Source: Rhynchopus sp. YZ270_cl-10
Taxonomy: Eukaryota; Euglenozoa; Diplonemea; Diplonemida; Diplonemidae
Direction of reading: 5' to 3'
Assembly (NCBI GenBank): GCA_964035575.1
Contig: CAXIVB010000006.1
Location: 1-54,000 of the forward strand
Length of the DNA stretch: 54,000 bases
Shown here: piece after piece, positions 1 to 6,539 of the stretch
Layout: each line of letters begins with the position of its first letter
Numbering within the stretch: the first letter of the stretch is position 1
Made by a program: the position numbers and the translations under genes
The notes under the pieces: generated by a model
Database searches by the model: none
Seen by the model: only the letters and a program-made list of their open reading frames with translations
Told to the model about the DNA's origin: nothing

Positions 1-69
1 AGTAATATTGATCATCATCATGCTTCCCTGTACATGGGTGTCGAATTTGGTATGGACTAAAAAGAAGTC

Positions 70-215
70 ATACCTTCTCGGCCTTTTGGCTAAGATCAAG
101 TGTATTATCTGTTCTTATCAGCTTAATATCTGATACAGTGCCTTGTGCACTGATGATATTAACGCAATTTCTCATTGGGGTGACGGGTCGCCAGGGCAAC
201 CTGGTCCGTTCACAC
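70..215 (+). pseudogene. U2 snRNA, 3'-truncated
   Basis: The first 146 of about 187 nt match the complete U2 at 4,436 exactly. Homology stops at 215, where the 401-bp satellite begins. The missing part is the 3' terminal stem-loop (stem-loop IV), which in other eukaryotes binds U2 A' and B'' proteins. The upstream GCTTCCC box at 22-28 is intact, so it may still be transcribed, but a working U2 is unlikely. Confidence 0.88.
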
Positions 216-1894
216 GGCCAAAAATTTCGTACCACAGGGCCATACCATATACTGGGATTATCAACTTTTTGAAAATACGGCCTGGTATTCGGGTGTATAT
301 GTCCCATGGGGCCCATAGTAACCTTACTGGGTCATGCCCAAAGCCAATCTTAATAGTAAAATTCGATTTTCTGTGAAAAATATTTTGACCAAAAAATCGT
401 CATTTTTCCGATTTTCGTCATTTTTACAGTTTTGCACACCCTGAAAATCGATTTTTTCGGCTCCGCCGGTGAAATATCGACATAATTTAGGTATGTTATG
501 TGCATAATATACCCATTAGAGCCCATTCAAGTCACATTCCGACCATTTTTCGTGAAAAAATGCAACTTTTTGTCACCGTGACCCCCAAAAATGACGATTT
601 TTTGGTCGATTTTTTCGGCCAAAAATTTCGTACCACAGGGCCATACCATATACTGGGATTATCAACTTTTTGAAAATACGGCCTGGTATTCGGGTGTATA
701 TGTCCCATGGGGCCCATAGTAACCTTACTGGGTCATGCCCAAAGCCAATCTTAATAGTAAAATTCGATTTTCTGTGAAAAATATTTTCACCAAAAAATCG
801 TCATTTTTCCGATTTTCGTCATTTTTACAGTTTTGCACACCCTGAAAATCGATTTTTTCGGCTCCGCCGGTGAAATATCGACATAATTTAGGTATGTTAT
901 GTGCATAATATACCCATTAGAGCCCATTCAAGTCACATTCCGACCATTTTTCGTGAAAAAATGCAACTTTTTGTCACCGTGACCCCCAAAAATGACGATT
1001 TTTTGGTCGATTTTTTCGGCCAAAAATTTCGTACCACAGGGCCATACCATATACTGGGATTATCAACTTTTTGAAAATACGGCCTGGTATTCGGGTGTAT
1101 ATGTCCCATGGGGCCCATAGTAACCTTACTGGGTCATGCCCAAAGCCAATCTTAATAGTAAAATTCGATTTTCTGTGAAAAATATTTTCACCAAAAAATC
1201 GTCATTTTTCCGATTTTCGTCATTTTTACAGTTTTGCACACCCTGAAAATCGATTTTTTCGGCTCCGCCGGTGAAATATCGACATAATTTAGGTATGTTA
1301 TGTGCATAATATACCCATTAGAGCCCATTCAAGTCACATTCCGACCATTTTTCGTGAAAAAATGCAACTTTTTGTCACCGTGACCCCCAAAAATGACGAT
1401 TTTTTGGTCGATTTTTTCGGCCAAAAATTTCGTACCACAGGGCCATACCATATACTGGGATTATCAACTTTTTGAAAATACGGCCTGGTATTCGGGTGTA
1501 TATGTCCCATGGGGCCCATAGTAACCTTACTGGGTCATGCCCAAAGCCAATCTTAATAGTAAAATTCGATTTTCTGTGAAAAATATTTTGACCAAAAAAT
1601 CGTCATTTTTCCGATTTTCGTCATTTTTACAGTTTTGCACACCCTGAAAATCGATTTTTTCGGCTCCGCCGGTGAAATATCGACATAATTTAGGTATGTT
1701 ATGTGCATAATATACCCATTAGAGCCCATTCAAGTCACATTCCGACCATTTTTCGTGAAAAAATGCAACTTTTTGTCACCGTGACCCCCAAAAATGACGA
1801 TTTTTTGGTCGATTTTTTCGGCCAAAAATTTCGTACCACAGGGCCATACCATATACTGGGATTATCAACTTTTTGAAAATACGGCCTGGTATTC
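216..1894. repeat. 401-bp satellite, first block (4.2 copies)
   Basis: GGCCAAAAATTTCGTACC recurs at 216, 617, 1018, 1419 and 1820, an exact 401-bp period. Copies are nearly identical; one visible variant alternates TTTTGACC and TTTTCACC. The array starts inside U2 and ends at ATTCGG, joined to a truncated 5S spacer. A 61-codon frame on the minus strand repeats in each copy, but it starts in AT-rich satellite and resembles nothing I know, so I treat the array as non-coding. Confidence 0.95.
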
Positions 1895-1896
1895 GG

Positions 1897-2010
1897 TCGG
1901 CTCACCAAAGGTGAAATTGTGAATGCTGTCATGCAGCATTCACATTCCAGCATGCTCCTGTAGGCTGAAGCACCGTCGGTGGTGTAGTCTCCCCTCATTT
2001 CTGCTCTCTG
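1897..2010 (-). ncRNA. Candidate spacer RNA, copy a (3' side cut by the satellite)
   Basis: A sequence conserved in the 5S spacers begins 23 nt downstream of a perfect copy of the external Pol III-type element at 2034-2070, the same spacing as at U6 and 7SL. It contains a 10-bp inverted repeat (GTGAATGCTG / CAGCATTCAC, 5-nt loop). I do not recognise it and see no T-run close downstream, so it could be a promoter capture rather than a gene. Here its downstream end is replaced by 401-bp satellite. Confidence 0.35.
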
Positions 2011-2033
2011 GATAGTGCAACAAACACAGGGAT

Positions 2034-2070
2034 ACAAGACAGGGTTGTCTTGTTGGAGGTGGGTCAGGGT
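2034..2070 (-). promoter_or_regulatory. External Pol III-type element in 5S spacer a
   Basis: On the minus strand the element reads ACCCTGACCCACCTCCAAC followed by the inverted repeat CAAGACA-ACC-CTGTCTTG. The same sequence precedes unknown RNAs A and B and, with small changes, 7SL and U6. It lies between the 3' end of the 5S gene and the candidate spacer RNA, as in the 5S-element-RNA B order at 13,500-14,058. Confidence 0.6.
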
Positions 2071-2115
2071 CTGGATGTCCTAAAACCACACACCAACACG
2101 GAAGAAAAGCAAAAA

Positions 2116-2234
2116 GGATTCAAGCACCCGGACTTCCCAGCTGGTCACCCACGCCAGTACTATCCAGGCCTGCTGGTGCTTAACTTCTCAAATCAGGCGG
2201 GATGAGGTGTATTCACCAGAGTATGGCCGAATCC
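2116..2234 (-). rRNA. 5S rRNA, copy a
   Basis: The gene is 119 nt. Its ends pair (GGATTC at the 5' end, GAATCC at the 3' end), and the core has the usual 5S landmarks, including GAGAAGTTAAGC in the box A region, GATAGTACTGGCGTGGGTGACC in two overlapping stretches of the box C/loop E region, and a helix V GGGAAGTCC. A T5 terminator follows immediately. The promoter is expected to be internal and read by TFIIIA and RNA polymerase III. The gene is part of a 750-755-bp 5S repeat series in this locus. Confidence 0.96.
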
Positions 2235-2764
2235 AATAATGGGTCTGGGTGGAAAACCTTTGAAGAGCTTTATATTTCTGAGCTTGTTTTTGCTTCACTT
2301 GTGCAAAAGGTCTTGGGTGTTGCATGGTACAGGAAACTTTATTTGTCTCCCCTGTTCCGCTGCACTCTGCATTAGGTCATTTCACCTAAAATAAGGCCAG
2401 TTTGCGATCTTCTTGGAGTATCTTGGTGTCCAGTACAGTGTTTCTGGCATTGTGGACTTGCATGTTGTACAGGGCAACTGCCTGGGAATTAGTCCCACTT
2501 CTTGCAACAGTTTAGCTATTTCGGCATCCCCAGCGCGCATGATATTAAGCACAGGAGAATTTTTGGCTGCAGGTGCGCACGTCCCTTCTGGGGAGTATGG
2601 ATGCCTCTTCCTCAGTTTTTGTTGTGCATTTTTGCACCTTTGCGCTCATCTCCATCTCACCAAAGGTGAAATTGTGAATGCTGTCATGCAGCATTCACAT
2701 TCCAGCATGCTCCTGTAGGCTGAAGCACCGTCGGTGGTGTAGTCTCCCCTCATTTCTGCTCTCT
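2235..2764. other. 5S spacer between copies a and b
   Basis: The spacer between adjacent minus-strand 5S genes holds, reading on the minus strand, the candidate spacer RNA region, a short transposase-like frame (2382-2540) and a TATAAAG-like stretch upstream of copy a. A near copy lies between 21,446 and 22,076, differing by a few bases, for example TTAGGTCACC there against TTAGGTCATTTCACC here. Confidence 0.7.
2382..2540 (-). pseudogene. Transposase-like fragment (ISXO2/Merlin-type N-terminal region)
   Basis: The 52-codon minus-strand frame starts at ATG and reads EIAKLLQEVGLIPRQLPC, then a CxxC pair (CTTCKSTM) and NWPYF near the end. A short helix with GLIP, then a zinc-ribbon CxxC and an aromatic tail, is the usual start of ISXO2/IS1595- and Merlin-type transposases. 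No catalytic DDE region follows and the frame ends at TGA, so this is at best a remnant. It is repeated with the 5S spacer. Alternative: a chance frame in spacer DNA. I hold the family call weakly. Confidence 0.35.
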
Positions 2765-2765
2765 G
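2655..2765 (-). ncRNA. Candidate spacer RNA, copy b
   Basis: Same sequence as the copy at 1897-2010 but with its downstream side intact. The predicted start at 2765 is 23 nt from the CTTGT end of the element at 2789-2825. The 10-bp inverted repeat lies at 2674-2698. The next T-run on this strand is far downstream, which argues against a short Pol III transcript. Confidence 0.35.
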
Positions 2766-2788
2766 GATAGTGCAACAAACACAGGGAT

Positions 2789-2825
2789 ACAAGACAGGGT
2801 TGTCTTGTTGGAGGTGGGTCAGGGT
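2789..2825 (-). promoter_or_regulatory. External Pol III-type element in 5S spacer b
   Basis: Identical to the element at 2034-2070, and placed 45 bp downstream of the 5S gene at 2871-2989. Confidence 0.6.
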
Positions 2826-2870
2826 CTGGATGTCCTAAAACCACACACCAACACGGAAGAAAAGCAAAAA

Positions 2871-2989
2871 GGATTCAAGCACCCGGACTTCCCAGCTGGT
2901 CACCCACGCCAGTACTATCCAGGCCTGCTGGTGCTTAACTTCTCAAATCAGGCGGGATGAGGTGTATTCACCAGAGTATGGCCGAATCC
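2871..2989 (-). rRNA. 5S rRNA, copy b
   Basis: The 119-nt gene is identical in the conserved boxes to copy a, 755 bp away, and is followed by a T5 terminator. Its upstream flank differs from copy a beyond the first few bases (ATACTGAGTCAG against ATAATGGGTCTG), but both keep an ATAAAAAG-like stretch about 35-45 bp upstream. Confidence 0.96.
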
Positions 2990-3289
2990 AATACTGAGTC
3001 AGGTTCGAAAACCTTTGAAGAGCTTTTTATTTCTGACCTTGTTTTTGCTTCGGTTGTGAAAACCGGTTTGTGGGTCAGCAGGTTTAACAAGTTTGGCCAG
3101 TCCTTAGCACAACACTTAGTGCGCTGCACTACTGCATCGGAGCAGGTGCCTGTGTGCTCACAGGTCACCACTCAGTGGTCGATCCCTCTAGACCAGTGTG
3201 CTGGGTTTACTGGGTTTACTGGGTAACATGATGGTTTGTGTGATCACGTTTGTTTTGGTTTGTTTGTTTAAAAAGGCGGGTTTGTGCAA
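2990..3289. other. Intergenic stretch between 5S copy b and U1
   Basis: No gene is recognised. There is a short three-fold repeat of TTTACTGGG around 3206-3225. The part next to the 5S gene is homologous to the other 5S upstream flanks. The 67-codon minus-strand frame here looks fortuitous. Confidence 0.5.
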
Positions 3290-3436
3290 AGCACAGCACC
3301 GCCGCTGTCAAAAATTTCACTGTGCAAGCCAGCCAAAGCTAGTGCCACCAGTATCCCCTGCGCAGTGCAATGCAAGGGCCACTGGTGTGTCGACGCCCTT
3401 GTTGATCAGGTCAGACACCAGTAAGGTATGTAACCT
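3290..3436 (-). ncRNA. U1 snRNA
   Basis: U1 pairs with 5' splice sites in cis-splicing. Near its 5' end it reads ACATACCTTACTGG; loop I is GATCAACAAGG (human GATCACGAAGG, the U1-70K site) and loop II contains CATTGCACTGC (human ATTGCACTCC, the U1A site). An Sm-type site AAATTTTTGA follows, then a 3' hairpin ACAGC-GGCGGT-GCTGT. The segment ACATACCT is complementary to AG|GTATGT, fitting the GTATG donor of the SL genes. The start is set 47 nt from the upstream box and could be off by a few bases. I first considered U4 because of TGCGCAGGGG, but the true U4 is at 4144. Confidence 0.88.
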
Positions 3437-3483
3437 CTAGCTGAGTTTAACAACATGCGAAACTCCAACACCTTCAGGGAAGC
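3437..3483 (-). promoter_or_regulatory. U1 promoter region with -47 box
   Basis: GCTTCCCTGA begins at 3483 on the minus strand, 47 nt before the proposed U1 start. The same box is found at the same distance before the SL genes and at 48 nt before U2, U4 and U5. Confidence 0.7.
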
Positions 3484-3517
3484 GTAGTGGTTGTCAAGAC
3501 TTAAAAACAGATGAGAC

Positions 3518-3622
3518 ACAAAGGCCCCTTCAAAAATTATGCTTTCACTTAGTGGCTCTTACCCACGGTCATCTTTAGTAAAAGGCGAAAGATGAGTTCG
3601 ATATGGGCAAGAACCGTGATAT
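3518..3622 (-). ncRNA. U5 snRNA
   Basis: U5 aligns exons in the spliceosome. Loop I reads CGCCTTTTACTAAAGATG, the invariant U5 motif, closed by CATCTTT/AAAGATG. A 12-bp stem (GGTTCTTGCCCA with TGGGTAAGAGCC, two G-U pairs) lies below it. An Sm site AATTTTTGA follows, then a short 3' stem. The 5' end ATATCACGG is set by the 48-nt spacing to the upstream box; the 3' end is approximate. It is transcribed in the same direction as U1, upstream of it. Confidence 0.9.
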
Positions 3623-3670
3623 GGCTCTGTTTTGTTCTATTGCTGTATGCACTTTGCTACACATGGAAGC
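3623..3670 (-). promoter_or_regulatory. U5 promoter region with -48 box
   Basis: GCTTCCATGT begins at 3670 on the minus strand, 48 nt before the U5 start. It departs from the GCTTCCC consensus only in the last base. Confidence 0.65.
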
Positions 3671-4095
3671 ATGTTGAGAGCGAGGATAGTGTGGTAACTT
3701 CTTGATTGATCAAGATGTCCTTGAAGGTGAAAAAAGTAATGTGAAGCCTTTTTTGAGGTTTTTCTTAAAAACAAGCTGTAAGTGGAAGGGCTGTGCCTGG
3801 TACTCTTCCCTGCGCCATACAGGGGAGAGACAAAACAATACAAGAAGTATGTGACAATCATCGCAAGTGCTCATGCTGCACATGCCCAACCTATGTCATC
3901 ATCCAGCTTTGGTCTTGTGCCGAAGAAAACAATCTTCAACACGAATGCACTCAAAAACAGATCCTGTGTAGAGTACAGTCTTGCCCTTGTTTGTTCCACC
4001 TATCGGCTGCACAGATGTCTACAGGGAGGCACATTGGTGGTGGTAGTTCTGGTGTGTTAGCTTTACGTGGTGTCTTTATGTTACCACCCCAACAC
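3671..4095. other. Unassigned stretch between the divergent U5 and U4 genes
   Basis: This stretch separates the minus-strand U5 promoter from the plus-strand U4 promoter. Two overlapping plus-strand frames of 92 and 106 codons exist, the longer one rich in cysteine, but they overlap each other, have no family resemblance that I can see, and the shorter fills two thirds of the longer. No RNA family was recognised. Confidence 0.4.
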
Positions 4096-4143
4096 GCTTC
4101 CCTGTTGACATAGCTTTGTGACACGACTGGGAGAAAAGGAGGT
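4096..4143 (+). promoter_or_regulatory. U4 promoter region with -48 box
   Basis: GCTTCCCTGTTGACATAG starts 48 nt before the U4 5' end, and a GAGAAAAGG stretch lies just upstream of the start, as in the SL genes (GAGAAAAAG). Confidence 0.72.
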
Positions 4144-4285
4144 ATTCTTGCGCTCGGGATAATTCCATAAGCAATGACCAAATAGGGACGCTGTGGAGAG
4201 ATTGCTGGTTGAAAACTACCCAATTCCCGCCATGGGCCGCTTCGGCGTTGCCACATTGGCAATTTGTGTAGCTGCTTCGGCGGCC
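4144..4285 (+). ncRNA. U4 snRNA
   Basis: U4 chaperones U6 into the tri-snRNP. The 5' end ATTCTTGCGC can pair with U6 GCGCAAGGAT (one G-U), forming U4/U6 stem II. TGCTGGTT at 4203 can pair with U6 GATTAGCA through G-U pairs, forming stem I. The central part GAAAACTACCCAATTCCCGC is close to human U4. An Sm site CAATTTGTG precedes a 3' hairpin GCTGC-TTCG-GCGGC. About 142 nt, like metazoan U4. Confidence 0.92.
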
Positions 4286-4317
4286 TTGTTTTTACTACGA
4301 TTGATCATCACCTTCGC

Positions 4318-4340
4318 TCACTTCCCTGTGACATGGGTGT
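4318..4340 (+). promoter_or_regulatory. Second, orphan copy of the snRNA box between U4 and U2
   Basis: CACTTCCCTGTGACATGGG, preceded by GATTGATCATCA, repeats the arrangement just upstream of U2 (GATCATCATCA then GCTTCCCTGTACATGGG). No RNA start is evident about 48 nt downstream, so it looks like a tandem duplication of the U2 control region. Confidence 0.5.
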
Positions 4341-4387
4341 GTAATCTGTTTGCCTTGTTGTTTCCTAGTAATATTGATCATCATCAT

Positions 4388-4435
4388 GCTTCCCTGTACA
4401 TGGGTGTCGAATTTGGTATGGACTAAAAAGAAGTC
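4388..4435 (+). promoter_or_regulatory. U2 promoter region with -48 box
   Basis: GCTTCCCTGTACATGGG starts 48 nt upstream of U2, with CTAAAAAGAAG close to the start. It is duplicated upstream of the truncated U2 at 22-69. Confidence 0.75.
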
Positions 4436-4622
4436 ATACCTTCTCGGCCTTTTGGCTAAGATCAAGTGTATTATCTGTTCTTATCAGCTTAATATCTGAT
4501 ACAGTGCCTTGTGCACTGATGATATTAACGCAATTTCTCATTGGGGTGACGGGTCGCCAGGGCAACCTGGTCCGTTCACACATGTTGCCCTGGAGCTGCA
4601 CAACATCCAGGAGTGGCATACC
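4436..4622 (+). ncRNA. U2 snRNA
   Basis: U2 recognises the intron branch point. The 5' domain CTTCTCGGCCTTTTGGCTAA is near-identical to other eukaryotes, followed by TATCTGTTCTTATCAG and AATATCTGATAC. The 3' end keeps stem-loop IV (CCTGGAGCTGCACAACATCC region). At about 187 nt it equals human U2 length. The branch-site element reads GTATTA in place of the usual GTAGTA, a change in a near-invariant position. It is the only complete U2 in the unit. Confidence 0.96.
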
Positions 4623-4903
4623 CTCTTTTTTAACAAAACAAAAACAAACACACAAAGGCAACATATCATACATACCATACATACCATACATACACAGTGG
4701 TTACCGGTAAGGGTTATTAAAAACAGAGGTCGGAGCGAGCCTCTCAATGTCAGAGGCTTCAAAGCATTTCACGAGAAAACTCGCCCCTGTCCTTCTTCAT
4801 CACTATCACTTGACCGAACACTCCCCACAAGGAAGCCTGTAAAAGGTGATGCTTTTTTAGGCAACAACACAGACACAGGGGGGGTACTGGGTGGGGTAAT
4901 ATG
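4623..4903. other. Intergenic region between U2 and unknown RNA A
   Basis: It contains a short CATAC-CATACATA microsatellite at about 4675-4695 and a 6-bp hairpin around GAGGTCGGAGCGAGCCTC. No gene was recognised; frames here overlap U2 or RNA A. Confidence 0.5.
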
Positions 4904-4908
4904 AAAAA

Positions 4909-5230
4909 GGGTGCTTGCGTTGTGTGCTGGATCGGGACCACCAGTAAACTGGCAGCCCCACATCCAGTTCTAATATTTGAAGTGTGAAATAGAACGCAGT
5001 CAGAATTAGTGTTACACGCTAATGTAAGAATAATCATCATGGGTAATATTCTGTACGAACGTACGGGATTTACATCATATGAAAGTGGTTCCGCCTTGGG
5101 CCATATCAGGCCCACAGCAGGACACATCATAAAAATTGTAAAGAATTTTCTGATAAGAAAGGTCTTTTCAAGTTTTAGCTGTTGCTGAACGAGTTGTTTG
5201 GTTTCGAAGTAGCACACTAACTTAGCACCC
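4909..5230 (-). ncRNA. Unidentified structured RNA, copy A (322 nt)
   Basis: It starts 23 nt downstream of the external Pol III-type element and ends at a T5 run. The two ends close as GGGTGCT/AGCACCC and GTGTGC/GCACAC, separated by internal loops. Near the 3' end CTGGAT/ATCCAG encloses an 11-bp hairpin with TTTA loop. A diverged homologue (copy B, 13,729) keeps these helices through compensatory changes, so it is a real structured RNA. TACTTCGAAACC resembles a B box. I do not recognise the family; RNase MRP/P-like is possible (GAAAATTCTT and ACAGAATATTACC recall CR-I and CR-V) but the 3' domain after the second motif is too long for comfort. Confidence 0.8.
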
Positions 5231-5290
5231 AAACATAGGGAGAGTATGGGAAAACAAGACAGGGTTGTCTTGTTGGAGGTGGGTCAGGGT
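5231..5290 (-). promoter_or_regulatory. External Pol III-type element of RNA A
   Basis: The 37-bp element at 5254-5290 ends in CTGTCTTGT exactly 23 nt before the RNA. Outside the element the flank differs from that of copy B, so the conservation is specific to the element. Confidence 0.75.
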
Positions 5291-5361
5291 GACACACACA
5301 CCTGTGCACTTTGTACATGCATCATATGTGTGAATGTTTTTTCTCATGGTGACGTAAAAAA

Positions 5362-5474
5362 GGCCAGTCTCTTTCGAGGCTGGCCATGTTTGACAAAGTT
5401 GTGTGAGAAGAATATAATCTTCATGCTTCCATACCAATGAAGTACAGAAACTGTAGCTTTAGAAATCGTTGGTT
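5362..5474 (-). ncRNA. Spliced-leader RNA 1
   Basis: SL RNA donates its 5' leader to mRNAs by trans-splicing. The 40-nt leader (5435-5474) begins AACCAACGATTT and ends with the CAGTTTCTGTACTTCATTG segment shared by kinetoplastids and diplonemids. The donor GTATGG follows. The 73-nt intron part has a GAAGATTATATTCTTC hairpin, a probable Sm site AACTTTG and a terminal hairpin GGCCAGCCTC-GAAA-GAGACTGGCC in which one pair is lost. A T6 run ends the gene. Confidence 0.93.
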
Positions 5475-5521
5475 GCCCTTTTTCTTAACATTGCTCTAAG
5501 CACCAACATGTACTGGTAAAC
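5475..5521 (-). promoter_or_regulatory. SL RNA 1 promoter
   Basis: GTTTACCAGTACATG begins 47 nt upstream, a weaker version of GCTTCCC, with GTTAAGAAAAAGGGC next to the start. It is the most diverged of the four SL promoters. Confidence 0.65.
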
Positions 5522-5638
5522 ATGCCACTTGTGGTGAATAATGTGGGTAGGAATGGTCTGGGCAACGTGGTGGGGTGTATCAACAACACATGTGTATGGT
5601 GATGTGGAAACAATGTTCACATGGAAAAATGTAAAAAA

Positions 5639-5951
5639 GAAACGCTTCTCCAGTTCAAGCCATTGAGTTGGAAACACCCTCACTCTGCTCTGTGCTGCGA
5701 TCCTTGAACTGTCCACTGCAGGAGTTATGAGCTGCTCTGTGAGACCAGCCTGGCCCGGTTCACCCCATTTCACTCTGATTGTTGCCCTGGTTTACACCAA
5801 GGCCGCAAACAGGACAGTAGACTAACACGGACAACACATCAACACAGAAGTTGAAGGTGCCTTTGGTCCACCTCAAAGAGTGCCCAGTTCTGGAGAAGCT
5901 TGCCCCCCCAGAAGCTAGGGGTTTCAGGATGCAGCCAACACATCCCGGCTC
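5639..5951 (-). ncRNA. 7SL (signal recognition particle) RNA
   Basis: SRP RNA scaffolds the particle that targets ribosomes to the ER. The 5' Alu-type region reads GAGCCGGGATGTGTTGGC and then CATCCTGAAACCCC. Domain IV reads GGGGTGAACCGGGCCAGG, then a CTG-GTCTCA-CAG apical loop, then AGCAGCTCATAACTCC, parallel to human GGGGTGAACC...AGCAGGTCAAAACTCC. GCTTCTCCAG near the 5' part pairs with CTGGAGAAGC at the 3' end, giving helix 5. A T6 run follows. About 313 nt. The apical loop is six bases in place of the usual GNAR tetraloop. Confidence 0.9.
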
Positions 5952-6010
5952 AATAGATACCATATTGTCGGAATACAAGACAGGGTTGTCTAGTTGGAGG
6001 TGGGTCAGGT
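5952..6010 (-). promoter_or_regulatory. External Pol III-type element of 7SL
   Basis: The element at 5975-6010 differs from the RNA A version by CTAGACA for CAAGACA in the left arm and one shortened C-run, and sits 23 nt upstream of the gene. Kinetoplastid 7SL genes instead use a divergent companion tRNA; none is seen here. Confidence 0.72.
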
Positions 6011-6103
6011 CAAAAACGTGGTTTTGAAGATCCTCACTTCTTGTGTGTGTTTTTTTTTGCTTTGCACAAAGACACACAAAGACAATCATGCTAACGTAAA
6101 AAA

Positions 6104-6215
6104 GGCCAGTCTCTTTCGAAACCGGCCATGTTTTGACAAAGTTGTGTGAGAAGAGTAATCTTCATGCTTCCATACCAATGAAGTACAGAAACTGTAGCTT
6201 TAGAAATCGTTGGTT
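6104..6215 (-). ncRNA. Spliced-leader RNA 2
   Basis: 112 nt with the same 40-nt leader. The terminal hairpin is GGCCGGTTTC-GAAA-GAGACTGGCC, fully paired with G-U pairs. The intron hairpin is shortened to GAAGATTACTCTTC. Confidence 0.93.
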
Positions 6216-6262
6216 GCTCTTTTTCTCTACACAGCTTTCGACATGTATATGCTCAGGGAAGC
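6216..6262 (-). promoter_or_regulatory. SL RNA 2 promoter
   Basis: GCTTCCCTGAGCATATAC begins exactly 47 nt upstream, with GTGTAGAGAAAAAGAGC adjoining the leader. This version is the closest to the U2 and U4 boxes. Confidence 0.75.
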
Positions 6263-6438
6263 ATGCCAGTAGCATAAACCATATGGTCGTTTTTTGAAAC
6301 CAATATTTCAATGGGTTACTGCAGCCTGCCACTTGCCACCTGTGGGTGATGGGTATGTCTGCACATATGTGTTGGTCTGGGAAGCATGAAGAAGACACCA
6401 GTGTAAAAAATACGTGTGATCCGGGGGACAAAAAAAAA

Positions 6439-6539
6439 GTTGATACTTTCTCGATTAATGCGTGTCATCCTTGCGCAGGGACCATGCTAATCTTCTCTGT
6501 ATCGATCCAATTTTAACGGATGTCCCATTTCTGGGGTCC
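6439..6539 (-). ncRNA. U6 snRNA
   Basis: U6 is part of the spliceosome active site. It contains GATACAGAGAAGATTAGC (the ACAGAGA box), CCCTGCGCAAGGATGACACG (AGC-equivalent and U4-pairing region) and a T9 run at the 3' end. The 5' hairpin is GGACCCCAGAAATGGG. At about 101 nt it is the usual U6 size. The start is set by the 23-nt spacing of the external element. Confidence 0.97.

Larger units (their letters stand above)
1..4366. repeat. 4,366-bp internal duplication block (optional module)
   Basis: The block runs from just upstream of a 3'-truncated U2, through a 401-bp satellite and two 5S genes, to U1, U5 and U4. Its first 215 bp equal 4,367-4,581, and its 5S-to-U4 part equals about 21,860-24,327 at an offset of 19,961. 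It recurs at 24,328-28,693 and is absent from the third unit. The junctions are U2/satellite at 215/216 and satellite/5S-spacer at about 1,894. Unequal exchange through satellite or spacer homology is the simplest origin. Confidence 0.9.

Noticed and set aside
532-717. 61-codon minus-strand frame repeated in each 401-bp satellite copy
   Set aside because: It repeats only because the satellite repeats, lies in AT-rich DNA, and changes length wherever the satellite is interrupted.
3290-3400. U4 call for this minus-strand RNA
   Set aside because: The TGCGCAGGGG stretch suggested U4, but loop I, loop II and the splice-site-pairing 5' end are those of U1, and a better U4 lies at 4144.
3671-4095. 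A cysteine-rich small protein gene
   Set aside because: Overlapping frames of similar length, no recognisable domain and a position between two divergent snRNA promoters give no support.
4509-4904. 131-codon plus-strand frame
   Set aside because: Its first part is U2 snRNA.
4909-5230. RNA A as U3 or another box C/D snoRNA
   Set aside because: TGATGA and CTGA occur in copy A but are not kept in copy B.
4759-5232. 157-codon minus-strand frame
   Set aside because: It reads through RNA A, whose covarying helices and T-run fit a structured RNA instead.
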